From the NCBI RefSeq assembly GCF_000967545.1, contig NZ_JXXV01000003.1, forward strand, positions 1 through 64,000: DNA of 64,000 nt. The letters run 5' to 3'. Position numbers and translations under genes: made by a program. This document shows, piece after piece, positions 63,305 to 64,000 of the stretch; the first letter of the stretch is position 1; every line of letters starts with the position of its first letter. This DNA is from Vibrio galatheae. Lineage in GTDB: Bacteria; Pseudomonadota; Gammaproteobacteria; Enterobacterales; Vibrionaceae. The notes below the pieces were generated by a model. It was not told where the DNA came from and made no database searches. It saw only the letters and a list, made by a program, of their open reading frames with translations.

Positions 63305-64000
63305 TTACGCCTTTGCTGCTTGTTGAAGATTAATCAACGCTTTCGCCAGTTCGTCAGAAGGGTTGGAGTGGAGCAAAGGCAGCAACACCATTCTTAACTC
63401 AGGCAACATCACCAGATCAGCAAATAACTGATTAAACAACGCTTGATTGCCTGTTTGCGCCAACCTCAAGAGAAATTGTTCTGCGATTTGGGAATTGGCT
63501 AACCAATGCCAACTGCGACCCGCCACACCAATCAATACTTCCTGATGACTTAAGCGAGGAGAATCGAGCACTTGGCGAACAACGGCTAGGGCAATTGAAT
63601 TATCAGCGCCAGAGAGCGCGCGTAACAGCGCTGAAAGCAGGAAAAGATCTGGCTCATCACTGTCTATTTCGCGCTGAGCTATTTCCGTTAAACGGTTGGC
63701 AAGTTTTTCGGGTAACTCTGTATGTTCAAGTGCACCAAGTAGTGCATACAGAGGTTCGTTGGGTAGGTGCTTAAGCGCTTTGCGCAGGTTCACCCCATTT
63801 TGTTCTTGACCTAATCGTGCACAAATATCGGTGACACCTTGCAAGCCGACAGTGTGCCACTTATCCCATGCTAAGCCACCAGAGAAATAGTGCTGGGCAT
63901 GTTCGTAGTATTGGCTGCAAGGTAGATCGAGGTCAGAGCGAATCTGGCTATGAAACACTGCCATTTTGTCTTCGCTAGGCTTAAACGTATATGGGTTATT
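63305..64000 (-). CDS. DUF3549 protein, cut by the window edge
   Basis: The frame stays open to the right edge: reading upstream past the ATG at 63964 gives NPYTFKPSEDK with no stop, so the real start lies outside. About 232 residues are visible, with helical repeats (KALKHLPNEPLYALLGALEHTELPEKLANRLTEIA; LSALLRALSGADNSIALAVVRQVL). The sequence matches the DUF3549 family (usually about 340 residues), predicted helical repeat protein of unknown function. Followed by the DUF3301 gene, two bases on, in the same operon. Confidence 0.82.
   Translation of the reverse strand, partial: NNPYTFKPSEDKMAVFHSQIRSDLDLPCSQYYEHAQHYFSGGLAWDKWHTVGLQGVTDICARLGQEQNGVNLRKALKHLPNEPLYALLGALEHTELPEKLANRLTEIAQREIDSDEPDLFLLSALLRALSGADNSIALAVVRQVLDSPRLSHQEVLIGVAGRSWHWLANSQIAEQFLLRLAQTGNQALFNQLFADLVMLPELRMVLLPLLHSNPSDELAKALINLQQAAKA

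Overview
The window looks like a piece of chromosome 1 of a Vibrio species (Gammaproteobacteria). The gene order smpB-ratA-ratB-bamE-recN-nadK-grpE-dnaK-dnaJ-minor pilins, the nagC-nagA/nagE pair, fur, fldA, seqA-pgm and the gltA/sdh/suc block are all typical of that genus. Almost everything is ordinary core genome. No CRISPR array, insertion sequence or prophage structural gene was seen.

Left edge (1-3230): the end of an integrated element. It carries a type I restriction-modification methylase (HsdM) with no specificity or restriction subunit beside it, then a P4-type tyrosine integrase pointing away from ssrA. The integrase abuts the 3' end of tmRNA, the site used by Vibrio pathogenicity island 1 in V. 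cholerae (from memory). The rest of the element lies to the left, outside the window.

3.2-14.4 kb: trans-translation (ssrA, smpB), ratA-ratB, bamE, SOS-controlled recN, nadK, then the heat-shock genes grpE, dnaK and dnaJ, with a glutamate-transporter-family gene lodged between grpE and dnaK. Sigma-32-type promoters precede grpE and dnaK. 14.4-21.4 kb: a type IV minor pilin cluster (pilE-like, divergent fimT-pilW-pilX-pilV), an AbgT transporter, tadA, a 44-residue very basic protein behind a hairpin-rich leader, and mltF. 21.5-29.2 kb: purine genes purL and purM-purN, each with a PurR-type box, then upp, with small genes of the DUF3622, DUF4250 and YaeP families between. 29.3-36.5 kb: rluF with a long basic tail, smrA, a 46-codon DUF3149 gene, tRNA-Pro(TGG) with a duplicated 3' end downstream, a TraB/GumN protein, asnB and a cation/proton antiporter.

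36.5-49.9 kb: N-acetylglucosamine use (nagC, nagA and divergent nagE, with a CRP site and two NagC-like operators), glnS, fur, fldA, seqA, pgm and a Nif3-family gene. 50.0-61.3 kb: the TCA block, gltA divergent from sdhCDAB-sucABCD, with an ArcA-type repeat in the shared control region. 61.5-64.0 kb: a small KfrA-like protein, a CsrB-family regulatory RNA with about 26 GGA motifs, a GNAT acetyltransferase, and DUF3301 and DUF3549 genes, the last cut by the window edge.

The features most worth a second look are the CsrB-type RNA and its inverted-repeat control region, the 44-residue basic protein with its structured leader, the orphan HsdM at the ssrA island junction, and the transporter with altered ion and substrate residues between the heat-shock genes. 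I see no convincing wholly new multi-gene system.
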